Origin: Aegilops tauschii subsp. strangulata
Lineage: Eukaryota > Streptophyta > Magnoliopsida > Poales > Poaceae
DNA: 64,000 nucleotides
Assembly: GCF_002575655.3 (NCBI RefSeq)
Contig: NC_053035.3
Coordinates: 382,331,792-382,395,791, forward strand
Direction: 5' to 3'
Below are positions 11,310-23,566 of this stretch, piece by piece. The notes under the pieces were generated by a model. It worked only from the letters and a program-made list of their open reading frames with translations. It was not told the origin of the DNA and ran no database searches. The position numbers and the translations under genes are program-made. The number at the start of each line of letters is the position of its first letter. Position 1 is the stretch's first letter.

Positions 11310-11701
11310 TCATGGAAGAGGTTTAGTCAACGGATCTGCGACATTCATATCCGTATGTACTTTACAAATATCACATGTAGACGCTGCCACGACGCTTTGC
11401 TTGCAACTGCACCAGCTGACTGCCCCACCATTCAAAATATACATGTATCCGGTTTGTGACTTGGAGTCCTCCGGATATGTGTCGAAGCTAGCATCGGCGT
11501 AACCCTTAATGACGAGCTCTTCAGCACCTCCATAAACGAGAAACATATCCTTAGTCCTTTTCAGGTACTTCAGGATATTCTTGACCGCTGTCCAGTGTTC
11601 CATACCTTGATCACTTTGGTACCTCCCTACCAAACTTATGGCAATGTTCACATCAGGTGTGGTACACAGCATGGCATAATAGAGCCTATGGCTGAGGCAT
11701 A
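11310..11701 (-). pseudogene. Element B RNase H domain, internally deleted
   Basis: The minus strand continues the Copia RT past the CACTA insertion and enters RNase H (VIKGYADASFDTYPEDSKSQ, SWCSCKQSVVAAST). It then jumps to DICKVHTDMNVADPLTKPL. Compared with element D (53402-53945), roughly 80 residues between these blocks are missing, including the EAEY and DNTGAI active-site regions. A four-base loss next to the conserved IGSIM block also shifts the frame. RNase H removes the RNA template during cDNA synthesis; this copy cannot. Confidence 0.88.
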
Positions 11702-12029
11702 CACTACTGGAATTAGCTTATTTGCCGTCCGCTGGCGGACGGCAAAGAAGGTCTTTGCCGTCAGCCACACGAAAACGGACGGCAAAGAAGTGGCTGATGG
11801 CAAAGAAGGTGTTTGCCATCAGCCAACTCTTTGCCGTCCGCTGGCTGACGGCAAAGAAACTATGCCGTCCGCTACTGGACGGCAAAGAGGTTGGTGGGTC
11901 CAGTTATTGTGTAACCAACCCAAGCCCACCAGCCCCACCTCTTTGCCGTCCGTTGGCGGACGGCAAAGAATGTTTGCCGACCGTTGGCGGACGGCAAAGA
12001 GGCGGGTACGTTAACGGCCGTTCCGCCCC

Positions 12030-12540
12030 CGTCCTCTGTCTCTTCTCTCCACTCTCTCTCGCTCTCGTTCCCTCCCCACCCACAACCACGCCGCTGCCGC
12101 CGACCCCGTCTGCCGTAGCCGGCCGCCCCGCCGCCCCGCACCCCTCCCCAACCTCCATCGCGGCCCCGACCTCCACCGCACCCTCGCCGCCTCTTCCACA
12201 TCGCCCCGCCCACACCAGCCCGTGCCGCCGCCGCTGACCCCGTCTGGCGTAGCCGGCCTCCCCGCCGCCCCGCACCCCTCCCCAACCTCCATCGCGGCCC
12301 CGCCGCTCCTTCCACGCCGGCCAGCCGCGCCGCGGCCGTCCAGGCCCCGTACCGCCGCGCCCGTCCCCGCCCCCGACCCCCGACCAACCGCCGGTGCCGC
12401 TGCAGCCGCGGGTCGACCGCCCCCCGAGGAGCGCCGCCCATCGCTGCCCCTCCCCTCCCCATCGCTGCGCCGCCTCGCTGCCGCCCCGTCGCCGCCCCCT
12501 CGCCGACCCGTCGCCGCCCCCCACGGTGAGCCCCTGCCGC
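12030..12540. repeat. GC-rich block with a 132-bp tandem duplication inside the CACTA
   Basis: A segment starting at 12108 (CGTCTGCCGTAGCCGGCC) is repeated at 12240 (CGTCTGGCGTAGCCGGCC) with few changes, giving a 132-bp period. Long open frames on both strands encode only Pro/Ala/Arg-rich sequence. The block ends near CCCCACGGTGAGCC, which looks like a splice donor, so a captured piece of a host 5' region is possible but unproven. Confidence 0.6.
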
Positions 12541-12589
12541 CCCCCTGTGTCCTATTTTCTTTTCTGTTTTTTGTTTTTCTTTTCTGTTT

Positions 12590-12785
12590 AGATAAGGTTT
12601 TTTAGTTTAAGTTTTTTTCAGTTTAGAATTAATTAGTTTAGGTTATTTAGTTTAATTAGTTTAGGTTTAATTAGTTTAAATAGTTTAGTTTTAATTAGTT
12701 TAGGTTTAGGTTATATAGTTAGCTAGATTAGATTAATTAGATTGGATTATATTAGATTAGTGTTAGGTTTTAGTTAAATAGTCAT
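12590..12785. repeat. Degenerate TTTAATTAGTTTAGG repeat
   Basis: About 200 bp of AT-rich sequence is made of imperfect copies of a TTTAGTTTAATTAG motif, directly after the GC-rich block of the CACTA element. Confidence 0.7.
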
Positions 12786-12837
12786 AATTAAAGGAAGTGA
12801 AAAAAGATGAAAAAAGAAGACGAAAAGTAGAATAAGT

Positions 12838-12960
12838 AGAAGGGGGAAGAAGAAGAAGAAGAAGAAGAGGAGGAGGAGGAGGAGGAGGAGGAGGAGGAGA
12901 AAGAAGAAGAAGAAGAAGAAGAAGAAGAAGAAGAAAAAGAAGAAGAAGAAGAAAAGAAGT
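12838..12960. repeat. (GAA)n/(GGA)n purine microsatellite
   Basis: About 120 bp of nearly pure purine triplets (AGAAGAAGA, then GGAGGAGGA, then AAGAAGAAG). On the minus strand it reads as poly-serine, which explains the serine-rich open frame at 12788-13090. Confidence 0.95.
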
Positions 12961-13282
12961 AGAAGACGGGGGGATGAGAAGAAGTAGAAGTAGTAGAAGA
13001 ATGACGTGTAGATGACATCATATGGCAGACGGCAAAGGCGCTAGAAAGTTTGCCGTCCGCAGCGGACGGCAAAGGCCTGCCGTTAGCCACTTAACGGACT
13101 GAAGGCACATTTATTGCCGTCCGCGGCAGACGGCAAAGGGCCTTTGCCGTCAGCCGCCAGGAAGCAGACGGCAAAGTAGCTGTTTACCGTAGCCTACTTT
13201 GCCGGAGCCTATTGCCGTCCGCCGTTCGTGCCTTTGCCGTCCGCCGTGGCAGACGGCAAAATAGCTGATTCCAGTAGTGATA

Positions 13283-16200
13283 GGGGATGACACTCATCTT
13301 TTCTCTATCTTCTGCCGAGGTCGAGCATTGAGCTGCGCTCAATCTCACACCTTGCAGTACATGCAAGAACCCCTTCTTGGACTGATCCACATTGAACTTC
13401 TTCAATATCTTTTCAAGGTATGTGCTTTGTGAAAGACCAATGAGGCGTCTCAATCTATCTCTATAGATCTTGATGCCTAATATGTAAGCAGCTTCTCCAA
13501 GGTCCTTCATTGAAAAACACTTATTCAAGTAGACCTTTATGCTTTCCAAAAGTTCTATATCATTTCCCATCAACAGCTTGTCATCCACATATAATATGAG
13601 AAATGCTAGAGAGCTCCCACTCACTTTCTTGTAAATACAGGCTTCTCCATAAATCTGTATAAACCCAAACGCTTTGATCATTTCATCAAAGCGAATGTTC
13701 CAACTCCGAGATGGTTGCACCAGCCCATAGATGTTGCGCTGGAGCTTGCATACCTTGTTAGCATTCTTAGGATCGACAAAACCTTCCGGCTGCATCATAT
13801 ACAATTCTTCCTTAAGGAAACCGTTAAGGAAACCGTTAAGGAATGTCGTTTTGACATCCATTTGCCATATCTCATAATCATAGAATGCGACAATTGCAAA
13901 CATGATTCGAATGGACTTCAGCTTCGCTGCGGGTGAGAAGGTCTCATCGTAGTCAACTCCTTGAACTTGTCGATAACCCTTAGCGACGAGCCGAGCCTTA
14001 TAGACGGTCACATTACCATCCGCGCCAGTCTTCTTCTTAAAGATCCACTTATTCTCCATGGCTCCCCGATCATCGGGCAAGTCCACCAAAGTCCATACTT
14101 TGTTCTCATAGATGGATCCTATCTCGGATTTCATGGCTTCAAGCCATTTGTTGGAATCCGGGCCCGCCATCGCTTCTTCATAGTTCGAAGGTTCATTGTT
14201 GTCTAACAACATGATTTCCAGGACAGGGTTGCCGTACCACTCTGGTGCAGAACGTGTCCTCGTGGACCTACGATGTTCAGTAGCAACTTCACCCAAACTT
14301 TCATGATCATCATCATTAACTTCCTCTCTAGTCGGTGCAGGCACCACAGAAACATCTTCCTGAGCTGCGCTACTCTCCGGTTCAAGAGGGGGTACCTCAT
14401 CAAGTTCTACTTTCCTCCCACTTACTTCTTTCGAGAGAAACTCTTTCTCCAGAAAGGATCCATTCTTGGCAACAAATATCTTGCCTCGGATCTGAGGTAG
14501 AAGGTATACCCGATAGTTTCCTTAGGGTATCCTATGAAGACGCATTTTTCCGATTTGGGTTCGAGCTTTTCAGGTTGAAGTTTCTTGACATAAGCATTGT
14601 CGCATCCCCAAACTTTCAGAAACGACAGCTTAGGTTTCTTCCCAAACCATAATTCATACGGTGTCGTCTCAATGGATTTAGACGGTGCCCTATTTAAAGT
14701 GAATGCAGCAGTCTCTAAAGCATAACCCCAAAATGATAGCGGTAGATCGGTAAGAGACATTATATATCGCACCAATAGAGTGCGATCACGACGTTTGGAC
14801 ACACCATTACGCTGAGGTGTTCCAAGCGGCGTGAATTGTGAAACAATTCCACATTTCCTTAAGTGTGTGCCAAACTCGTGACTCAAATATTCTCCTCCAC
14901 AATCTGATCGTAAGAATTATATTTTAGTGTCACGTTGATTCTCTACCTCGCTCTGAAATTCCTTGAACCTTTCAAAGGTCTCAGACTTGTGTTTAATTAA
15001 GTAGACATACCCATATCTACTTAAGTCATCAGTGAGGGTGAGAACATAACAATAGCCACCGGGAGCCTCAACGCTCATTGGACCGCATACATCAGTATGT
15101 ATTATTTCCAATAAGTTGGTTGCTCGCTCCATTGTTCCGGAGAACGGAGTCTTGGTCATTTTGCCCATGAGGCATGGTTCGCACGTGTCAAATGATTCAT
15201 AATCAAGAGACTCCAATAGTCCATCTACATGGAGTTTCTTCATGTGTTTGACACCAATGTGACCAAGGCGGCAGGGCCACAAGTATGTGGGACTATCATT
15301 ATCAACCTTACATCTTTTGGCATTCACACTATGAATATGTGTAACATCACGTTCGAGATTCAGTGAAAATAAACCATTGACCAGCGGGGCATGACCATAA
15401 AACATACCTCTCATATAAATAGAACAACCATTATTCTCATATTTAAATGAGTAGCCATCTCGCATTAAACGAGATCTAGATACAATGTTCATGCTCAAAC
15501 TGGCACTAAATAACAATTATTGAGGTTTAAAACTAATCCCGAAGGTAAATGTAGAGGTAGCGTGCCGACGGTGATCACATCGACCTTGGAACCATTCCCA
15601 ATGCGCATCGTCACCTCGTCCTTCGCTAGTCTCCGCTTATTCCGCAGCTCCTATTTTGAGTTACAAATGTGAGCAACCGCACCGGTATCAAATACCCAGG
15701 AGCTACTACGAGCGCTGGTAAGGTACACATCAATAACATGTATATCATATATACCTTTGGCGTTGCCGGCCTTCTTATCCGCTAAATACTTGGAGGAGTT
15801 TCGCTTCCAGTGACCATTTCCCTTGCAATAAAAGCACTCAGTCTCAGGCTTGGGTCCATTCTTTGGCTTCTTCTTCCCGGCAACTGACTTACCGGGCGCG
15901 GCAACTCCCTTGCCGTCCTTCTTGAAGTTCTTCTTACACTTGCCTTTCTTGAAACTAGTGGTCTTATTCACCATCAACACTTGATGTTCCTTTTTGATTT
16001 CTGCCTCCGCTGATTTCAGCATTGAATATAACTCAGGAATGGACTGCTCCATCCCTTGCATATTGTAGTTCATCACAAAGCTCTTGTAGCTAGGTGGAAG
16101 CGACTGGAGGATTCTGTCGATGACCGAGTCATCTGGAAGATTAACTCCCGGCTGAGACAAGCGGTTGTGCAACCCATACATTTTGAGTATATGCTCGCTG

Positions 16201-16601
16201 ACAGAACTATTTTCCTCCATCTTACAACTGTAGAACTTGTCGGAGACTTCATATCTCTTGACCCGGGCATGATCTTGGAAAACCATTTTCAGCTCTTGGA
16301 ACATCTCATATGCTCCATGTTGCTCAAAACGCTTTTGAAGCCCCGATTCTAAGCTGTAAAGCATGCCGCACTGAACCAGGGAGTAATCATCACTACGCGA
16401 CTGTCAGGCGTTCATAACGTCTTGAGTTCCTGGGAAAATGGGTGCGTCGCCTAGCAGTGCTTCAAGGACATATGCTTTCTTGGAAGCTATGAGGATGATC
16501 CTCAAGTTACGGACCCAGTCCATATAGTTGCTTCCATCGTCTTTCAGCTTGGTTTTCTCTAGGAACGCGTTGAAGTTGAGGGCAACATTAGCGTGGGCCA
16601 T
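13283..16601 (-). pseudogene. Element B gag-pol (gag to RT), degenerate
   Basis: The minus-strand gag starts with MAHANVALNFNAFLEKTK at 16601 and is followed by a Copia gag domain. The zinc knuckle (near 15800-15840) reads CFYCKGNGHWKRNSSK, so the last cysteine of CX2CX4HX4C is gone. Next come protease (WVFDTGAVAHIC), GAG-pre-integrase, integrase and RT with an intact YVDD (about 13580). Faults seen: a stop after the QDVMNA block near 16402, another before ELRNK near 15650, and frame breaks at about 15515 and 14900. A small deletion lies in the integrase, and 12 bp are duplicated in RT (FLNGFLNGFLKEE). Element D (48803-52239) is the intact comparison. Confidence 0.92.
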
Positions 16602-17878
16602 TGGATCTACATGATATATTGTAAAGAAAATTTCATACAAAGTTCATGATAATTAAGTTCATCTAATCAAATTAGTTAATGAACTCCCACTCAGATAGAC
16701 ATCCCTCTAGCTAGTCATCTAAGTGATACATGATCCATATTGACTAGGCCGTGTCCGATCATCACGTGAGATGGACTAGTCATCAACGGTGAACATCTCC
16801 ATGTTGATCGCATCTACTATATGACTCATGTTCGACCTTTCGGTCTCTCGTGTTCCGAGGCCATGTCTATACATGCTAGGCTCGTCAAGTCAACCTAAGT
16901 GTTCCGCATGTGTAAATCTGGCTTACACCCATTGTATTCGAACATTAGAATCTATCACACCCGATCATCACGTGGTGCTTCGAAAAAACGAACCTTCGCA
17001 ACGGTGCACACTTAGGGGGAACACATTTCTTGAAATTTTAGTGAGGGATCATCTTACTTATGCTACCGTCGTTCTAAGCAAATAAGATGTAAATAGGATA
17101 AACATCACATGCAAATCATAAAGTGACATGATATGGCCAATATCATCTTGCGCCTTTGATCTCCATCTTCGAGGCGCGACATGATCACCATCGTCACCGG
17201 CATGACACCATGATCTCCATCATCATTATGTCCATCATCGTGTCTTCGTGAAGTTGTCTCGCCAACTATTACTTCTACTACTATGGCTAACGGTTAGCAT
17301 AAAGTAAAGTAATTATATGGCGTTTATATTGACTCGCAGGTCATACAATAAATTAAGACAACTCCTATGGCCCCTGCCGGTTGTCATACTCATTGACATG
17401 CAAGTCGTGATTCCTATTACAAGAACATGATCAATCTCATACATCACATATATAATTCATCACATCCTTTTGGCCATATCATATCACATAGCATACCCTG
17501 CAAAAACAAGTTAGACGCCCTCTAATTGTTGTTGCATGTTTTACGTGGCTGCTATGGGTTTCTAGCAAGAACGTTTCTTACCTACGCAAAAGCCACAACG
17601 GTGATATGCCAATTGCTATTTACCCTTCATAAGGACCCTCTTCATCGAATCCGATCCGACTAAAGTGGGAGAGACAGACACCCGCTAGCCACCTTATGCA
17701 ACAAGTGCATGTCAGTCGGTGGAACCCGTCTCACGTAAGCATACGTGTAAGGTTAGTTCGAGCTGCTTCATCCCACAATGCCGCCGAATCATGATATGAC
17801 TAGTAACGGTAAGCAAATTGAACAAATCATCACCCACAACTACTTGTGTTCTACTCGTGCATATAATCTACGCATAGA
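16602..17878 (-). other. Untranslated leader of element B
   Basis: This stretch lies between the PBS and the gag start on the minus strand and matches the leader of element D (47525-48802) in reverse. I see no coding region in it. Confidence 0.8.
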
Positions 17879-17894
17879 CCTGGCTCTGATACCA
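17879..17894 (-). other. Primer binding site of element B
   Basis: On the minus strand it reads TGGTATCAGAGCCAGG, matching the 3' end of initiator methionine tRNA, one base inside the 5' LTR. This is the usual primer for plant Copia elements. Confidence 0.92.
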
Positions 17895-17895
17895 C

Positions 17896-19568
17896 TGTTG
17901 GGGAACGTAGTACTAATTTAAAAAGTTTCCTACATGTCACCAAGATCAATCTGGGAGATGCTAGCAACAAGAGAGAGGGACTGCATCTTCATACCCTTGA
18001 AGATCACTAAGCGGAAGCATTACAAGAACGGACGGCGCCTCCGCGTTCAACACACGTACAGCCCGGGGACGTCTCCTCCTTGATCCAGCAAGGGGAGAGC
18101 AGAAGTTGAGGGAGAACTCTGGCAGCATGATGGCGTGGTGGTGGAGCTCGTGGTTCTCCGGCAGAGCTTCGCTACGCTCAACGGAGGAGGAGGAGTTGGA
18201 GGGGGAGGGCTGCGCCAGGGGCAAGGGTGCAGCTCCCATGCACCTCCCCACCATATATAGGGGTGGAGAGGGCTGGTTTCTTTCCCTCCAAGTCCATTGG
18301 GGCATTGGCAAAGTTGGGAGGAAAGAAATCCCATCCTTTCCCTTCCCCACCGATTGTTATCCCCCCTTTTTAGGGATCTTGATCTTATCCCTTCGGGATA
18401 TGATCTTATTCCTTCTAAGGGGGGATCTTGGTGCAGCTTGACCAGGGGTGTGGGGCCTTGCCCACACAACCCACCTTCATGTGAGTCCCCCCATGCAGGT
18501 GGGCCCCACTCCAGAACCTTCTAGAACCTTCCCGGTACAATACCGAAAAATCCCGAACATTTTCCGGTGGCCAAAATAGGACTTCCCATATATAAATCTT
18601 TACCTCCGGACCATTCCGGATCTCGTCATGACATCCGGGATTTCGTCCGAGACTCCAAACAACTTTCGGCAACCACATACAATTCCCATTACAACTCTAG
18701 TGTCACCGAACCTTAAGTGTGTAGACCCTACGGGTTCGGGATCCATGCAGACATGACCGAGACATCTCTCCGGCCAATAACCAATAGCGGGATCTGGATA
18801 CCCATATTGTCTCCCACATGTTCCACGAGGATCTCATCGGATGAACCACGATGTCGGGGATTCAATCAATTCCGTATACAATTCCCTTTGTCCATCTGTA
18901 AGTTACTTGCCCGAGATTCGATCGTCGGTATCCCCATACCTCGTTCAATCTCATTACCAGGAAGTCTCTTTACTCGTTCTGTAACACATGATCCCATGGC
19001 TAACTCCTTGGTCACATTGAGCTCATTATGATGATGCATTACCGAGTGGGCCCAGAGATACCTCTCCGTCATACGGAGTGACAAATCCCAGTCTTGATTC
19101 ATGCCAACCCAACACACACTTTCGGAGATACCTGTAGTCCACATTTATAGTCACCTAGTTACGTTGTGATGTTTGATACACCCAAAGCATTCCTACGATA
19201 TTCGGGAGTTGCACAATCTCATGGTCTAATTAAGGAAATGATACTTGACATTAGAAAAGCTCTAGAAAACGAACTACACGATCTTATGCTATGCTTAGGA
19301 TTGGTTCTTGTCCATCACATCATTCTCCTAATGATGTGATCCCGTTATCAATGACATCCAATGTCCATGGTCAGGAAACCATAACCATCTATTGATCAAC
19401 GAGCTAGTCAACTAGAGGCTCACTTTTGACATGTTGTGGTCTATGTATTCACACATGTATTACGGTTTTCGGTTAATACAATTATAGCATGAACACTAGA
19501 CAATTATCATGAACAAGGAAATATAATACTAACCATTTTATTATTGCCTCTAGGGCATATTTCCAACA
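17896..19568 (-). repeat. 5' LTR of element B
   Basis: It is 1673 bp and matches 9484-11223 with scattered substitutions and short deletions. A TATA-like CATATATAGG at about 18250-18259 is the likely LTR promoter element, reading leftward. Confidence 0.93.
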
Positions 19569-19573
19569 ACTTC

Positions 19574-20121
19574 ATCCTTGTACAAAAGGACATAGTGCAT
19601 AACACCTGATGGGTTCTCACACACTTCTCGCATCTCACTTTTGGTGGCAAATAGCATTAAGTTTTCCTTGTCACTCATCGTGGAGGAGCTTATTTTGGGC
19701 TTGTGGCTCTCACTCCCTTTTAGGTGGTCCACTCTCTCACTATTCTCTCCATGATGGGTGGTTGCTTGCTTGTCGGCGATCACTTGACTTGGCAACATAG
19801 TTCGTAGCACGTACTCCTTTCCCTTCATCTTCAAGCTATAGTGATTGGTTCGTCCGTTGTGGATGACACCACGGTCGAATTGCCATGGTCGTCCAAGTAG
19901 GAAATGGCAAACGGACATAGGAACCACATCACACTCCAAAGTGTCTTCATATGCTCCAATCTTGAAGGAGACTTGAACGGTGTGCTCCACCTGGATGGTG
20001 TCGGAGTCGCTGAGCCATTGGACCTTGTAGGGGTGAGGATGCTTCATCTTGACCAATTGTAGCTTGGAGCATAGTTCTTCACTAGCCAAGTTGTGGCAAC
20101 TTCCTTCGTCGATGATGACCT
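19574..20121 (-). pseudogene. Element A protease region
   Basis: The minus strand encodes a retropepsin-like stretch: EDTLECDVVPMSVCHFLLGR and PWQFDRGVIHNGRTNHYS are blocks found downstream of the active-site aspartate in Gypsy proteases of this type. The frame continues across element B into the RT linker at 9480. Family proteases cut the Gag-Pol polyprotein. A classical DTG/DSG motif was not visible in one frame with this part. Confidence 0.7.
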
Positions 20122-22037
20122 TTACAGACTGTCCATTGATGCCCGCCTTGGTGTGGAAGATATGGCATATTGGTCTTCATCTTGTTGGTGTTGAAGTGTC
20201 AAGACCTTGGAGACAACAAGAGCGGGGCTCGACTCTTCGTCACAAAAAACTTGATCGTCTTCTTCTTCGTTCACGCGCCGGTGCATGGCCACATGCTCAA
20301 GGGCTTCCATTTCTTCATCACTCATAGAGTCATATGTGCCATCATCGTTGGCGATCATGGTTTGCTTATTGGTACACTCGAAGGACTTGTGGCCTCGGCC
20401 GCCGCATGTGAAGCATTTGAAGGAACTCGTCTTGACGTTCTCATCGGTTGGAGTAGATGATGATGAAGCTCTCACTTGAAGTTGCTTGTAGTAGGAGGGA
20501 GACTTGTGGTTGTCGATGTTTTCTTGTAATTTGACTTGTCGCCATTGCTTGGAGAATGTTTGGTTGATGGAGAAGTCGGTGGAGTCGTTGAAGCTTGATT
20601 GTTGAAGTTGTAGCTCTTGGAAGAGTACTTGGCATACTTGAAGTCATCTTGCACTTGTCGTTCCGCCTTGGTGGCTTGATGCACTAGCTCGATGAGGTTG
20701 GAGTAAGGTTGGAAGTCGGCGATCTTCTTGATAGGGTGATTGAGTCCATTCAAGAAACGTGCCATAGTTTGCACATCATCTTCCATGACATTTGCTCGAA
20801 TCATGGCAATCTCCATTTCCTTGTAGTACTCTTCAACGCTCTTTGTTCCTTGCTTGAGGAGTTGTAGTCACTTGAATAGGTCGCGGTTATAGTATGTTGG
20901 CACAAAGCATACTCTCATGACTTCCTTCATTTGATCCCACGTTGTGATGGGTGGTTCACCTCTTGTCGCTCGACGCTTGATGATTTGCTCCCACCAAATG
21001 AGGACATAGTCTTGGAACTCAAGGTATGCCATGGCGATCTTCTTCTATTCATCATAGTTGTGCAAATGAAAGATCTTGTCGACCTTAAATGCCCATGAGA
21101 GATAATCTTCAGGATCGTTGCTTCCGTAGAACTTGGACACGGTGAACTTGAGCTTGCCATGGCGTTACTCTTCATTGTGTTGGGGTCGAGGGTGATGACG
21201 CCCTTGACGTGGAGGGTTGTCAACCTCAAGTTGTTCTTGGCGTGGAGGATTCCCATTGTCTTGTTGCTCTTCGCAAATTGGTGGTTCTTGTCGAGCTTGT
21301 TGGTCTTGTCTAGCTTGTGGAGGAGCTTGTGGAACTTGTCAGTGCAAGCGTGCTTGATGTCATCGTTCTTTTACTTCCTCGCGAAGTGCTTCTTCTTCTT
21401 CTCGAACATGTCGGTACGGGCGGCGACGGCATGATGGGTGTCGAGGAGGGCACGTTGCGCCTCAAGGTCTTGTGCTTCACGGCATTGTTGTTGTTGACGG
21501 AGAGCTTTGGCGTCTTGCTCGTCTTGGTGTTGGCGTGCTCGCTCTTCCTCTTGTTGGTGTTGGCGTTGCCTTTCTTGTGTTTGTGCAAGGGTAGCTTGAT
21601 TTTGGCGATGTCGACTTTGTTGCTCTTCGAGTTGCTCTTGTCATCGATCATTGGTGTGTAGTGGATTGCGGTTTGCTTGATGGCCTTGGCGCGCGGCTCG
21701 ATGAAGAGTGTTTGATGTTGGTGTACTTGAGCCGGAGATGGTGTCGGACGAGTGTCGGGGGACGAAGAGGTAGACCAAAAAGGCAGAGATTTCGTCCATC
21801 CTTGTGTCGGTTTCCATGTTTTGCACATCAAGTTTGTTGTCAAAGTAGTCTCTTTTACGTTTCTTGGAGTGTCGCAAGTCGGTGGCGAGGGTTGTCGATG
21901 TGGTCGCTCAATGCGTGTTGTTCTTGATGCAAAGCTCTTTGTGCACCGAAGAGGTGGTTCTTGGTGACGTAGGTGTTCGAGTCCTCATCTTGCTCGATGA
22001 AGAGTGGGTTGGTAGAAGTAGTTGGCCTATCCATCAT
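20122..22037 (-). pseudogene. Element A gag (capsid and zinc knuckle), frameshifted
   Basis: The likely start is MMDRPTTSTN at 22037. The Retrotrans_gag domain is spread over two frames, with blocks such as YGSNDPEDYLSWAFKVDK near 21100, EYYKEMEIAMIRANV near 20810 and FLNGLNHPIKKIADF. A CX2CX4HX4C knuckle (CFTCGGRGHKSFEC, about 20374-20415) follows. Gag forms the virus-like particle and the knuckle binds genomic RNA. At least three frame changes and a few stops are present, so it is not translatable as one protein. Low-complexity Ser/Thr/Pro and coiled segments between start and capsid are poorly conserved. Confidence 0.82.
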
Positions 22038-23545
22038 TCCAAGTAAATGTGTGAGTGGAAGAAAGAGAAGGACAATACCAAATATACCTTGACCGATGTT
22101 GAGAATGGAGCAAAGATCACTCAATGATGTAACAAGGAAATAACACAATTGGTACCATATCTCGTCAATTTCTCACACCTACACAAATAAAGCCTTTAGT
22201 GGATCTTGGTTAGGATGGTGGCACAAAATTTATGTGATTGTTAGTGAGACTCAATAATGTTAGAAAAGATTCGCAAATTTGCAATGCAACAAGTAGACCA
22301 ATAGAAAAAGGAGGTACACGGAAACACACACACGGGAAGATAAATGGGGTCGTGCAACCAAAAATGAGCTCAAAATGTGGAATCCACAGAAAATGCTCTT
22401 GTTGCACAAGTCTAGAGAGATGCTAGCACAATTGCACAATAGGTGGATACGACACTTGTGCACAACCTATAGAGCAAAAATGCAACGACTTCTATCCCAA
22501 GTATACTATATGTATGGTGTTCCGGTGATATGATCCAAGATGATCTAGTATGACAATCTTAATGTAGTATGATGCTATGGTTCTTGCTTAAAAGCTCTTG
22601 CTTATCTTTCTCTTTGCTTAAAAGCTTGTTGGCTCTTTCTATTTTGAGCTCTTTCTTTGGCCACTTATGCAAAACTTTACGAACCAAGATAGCAATTGTG
22701 TATATGCGATGACAACCTTGTGACACAAGAGGTGATACCGAGATATGTATACCAATGATGATGATATATGCAATGACCACTAATGTGCACAAGTAACATT
22801 GCCGGCAATACTCAAAGGCTAGTCTCGATGGGTAAGCGACGCAAAAAGGAAGGCTATGGGGTTATCAATGCAATGGCAAGGAGAGTGTACGAGAGTGTCG
22901 TCGAGGTTACCGTCCTTGCTTACGGTGGATGGTGTCAAAATGTTGAAATGGTTGAGGACGATGACGAAGATGAGCAGCGGTGATGTCGATGTCAAACCGC
23001 CCTAAGTAGCCGAAACACGTTAGGGAACGGAAACCGCAACTCAAATTCTCAAAGACCAAATGCGGCAAAAATTGTCGGAGGTGGTAGCGGTTAAGCGGTG
23101 GTGCTTGCAGAAAGCGTTGATGGTATGCGGAAGATAATGGTGGTATGCAGAAGTAATGGTGTAGGCCCAGTCAAAATTGGCGAGAGTTAGGCGGGAAACG
23201 GAGCGGTGGATGGAGCGGTGCTGCGGGAGGCCGGATGTCCGGGCTGTCGGGTTGGATGTCCGGGCCTCCAATTCCGAGATGAACTTGATGAACTCGTGGG
23301 GAAAAAGAAAATTTCGGGGTAAAATTTGAGAGATTTCGGGGATGGAAAATGGGGAAATGATGGGGGAAAGCTAGATCTACCCGTTACACACAAAATCCAC
23401 GGATCAAATCCAAAAAAACTTCATCACACTAACAAATCACAACAAACTTTGGGAGGCTTTTTTTGTGGGGAATTTTCGAAATTGGGACAAAATCAACAAA
23501 AGTAGGCTAGAAAACAAAGGGTAGGGGCTCCAAATTCGTGATCAA
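22038..23545 (-). other. Untranslated leader of element A
   Basis: This is the stretch between PBS and gag. Short open frames occur on both strands but none resembles a protein. Two CCGGATGTCC motifs at 23230-23270 echo the repeats of the LTR. Confidence 0.7.
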
Positions 23546-23564
23546 CCTTGGCTCATGATACCAA
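23546..23564 (-). other. Primer binding site of element A
   Basis: The minus strand reads TTGGTATCATGAGCCAAGG two bases inside the 5' LTR. It resembles the initiator-Met tRNA complement (TGGTATCAGAGCC) with an extra T, and fixes the element orientation. Confidence 0.8.
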
Positions 23565-23566
23565 GA

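Larger units (their letters stand above)
11702..13279. mobile_element. Small non-autonomous CACTA transposon, TSD ATA
   Basis: The ends are inverted repeats beginning CACTACTGGAAT(T/C)AGCT on both sides. TSDs ATA lie at 11699-11701 and 13280-13282, the 3-bp size expected for CACTA. Many subterminal copies of TTTGCCGTCCGC and its complement GCGGACGGCAAA fill the first ~300 and last ~260 bp, the usual transposase-binding architecture of the superfamily. Inside are a GC-rich block, an AT-rich repeat and a purine microsatellite. No transposase is encoded. It sits in the RT/RNase H junction of element B. Confidence 0.93.
9484..19568 (-). mobile_element. Copia retrotransposon B (BARE/WIS/Angela type) with nested CACTA
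   Basis: LTRs at 9484-11223 and 17896-19568 have minus-strand ends TGTTGGAAATATGCCC...CCCCAACA. TSDs ACTTC at 9479-9483 and 19569-19573 are identical. The PBS is beside the right LTR and the polypurine tract beside the left, so it reads right to left. Minus-strand order is gag, protease, integrase, RT, RNase H, which defines Copia. Without the CACTA insertion it is about 8.5 kb. It carries stop codons, a lost zinc-knuckle cysteine and a deletion in RNase H, so it is inactive. It is inserted between the protease and RT of element A. Confidence 0.95.

Noticed and set aside
11872..12605. Long GC-rich open frames on both strands
   Set aside because: Composition (few A/T, hence few stops) explains them; the residues are simple Pro/Ala/Arg/Gly sequence.
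12788..13090. Serine-rich protein on the minus strand
   Set aside because: It is the translation of a GAA/GGA microsatellite.
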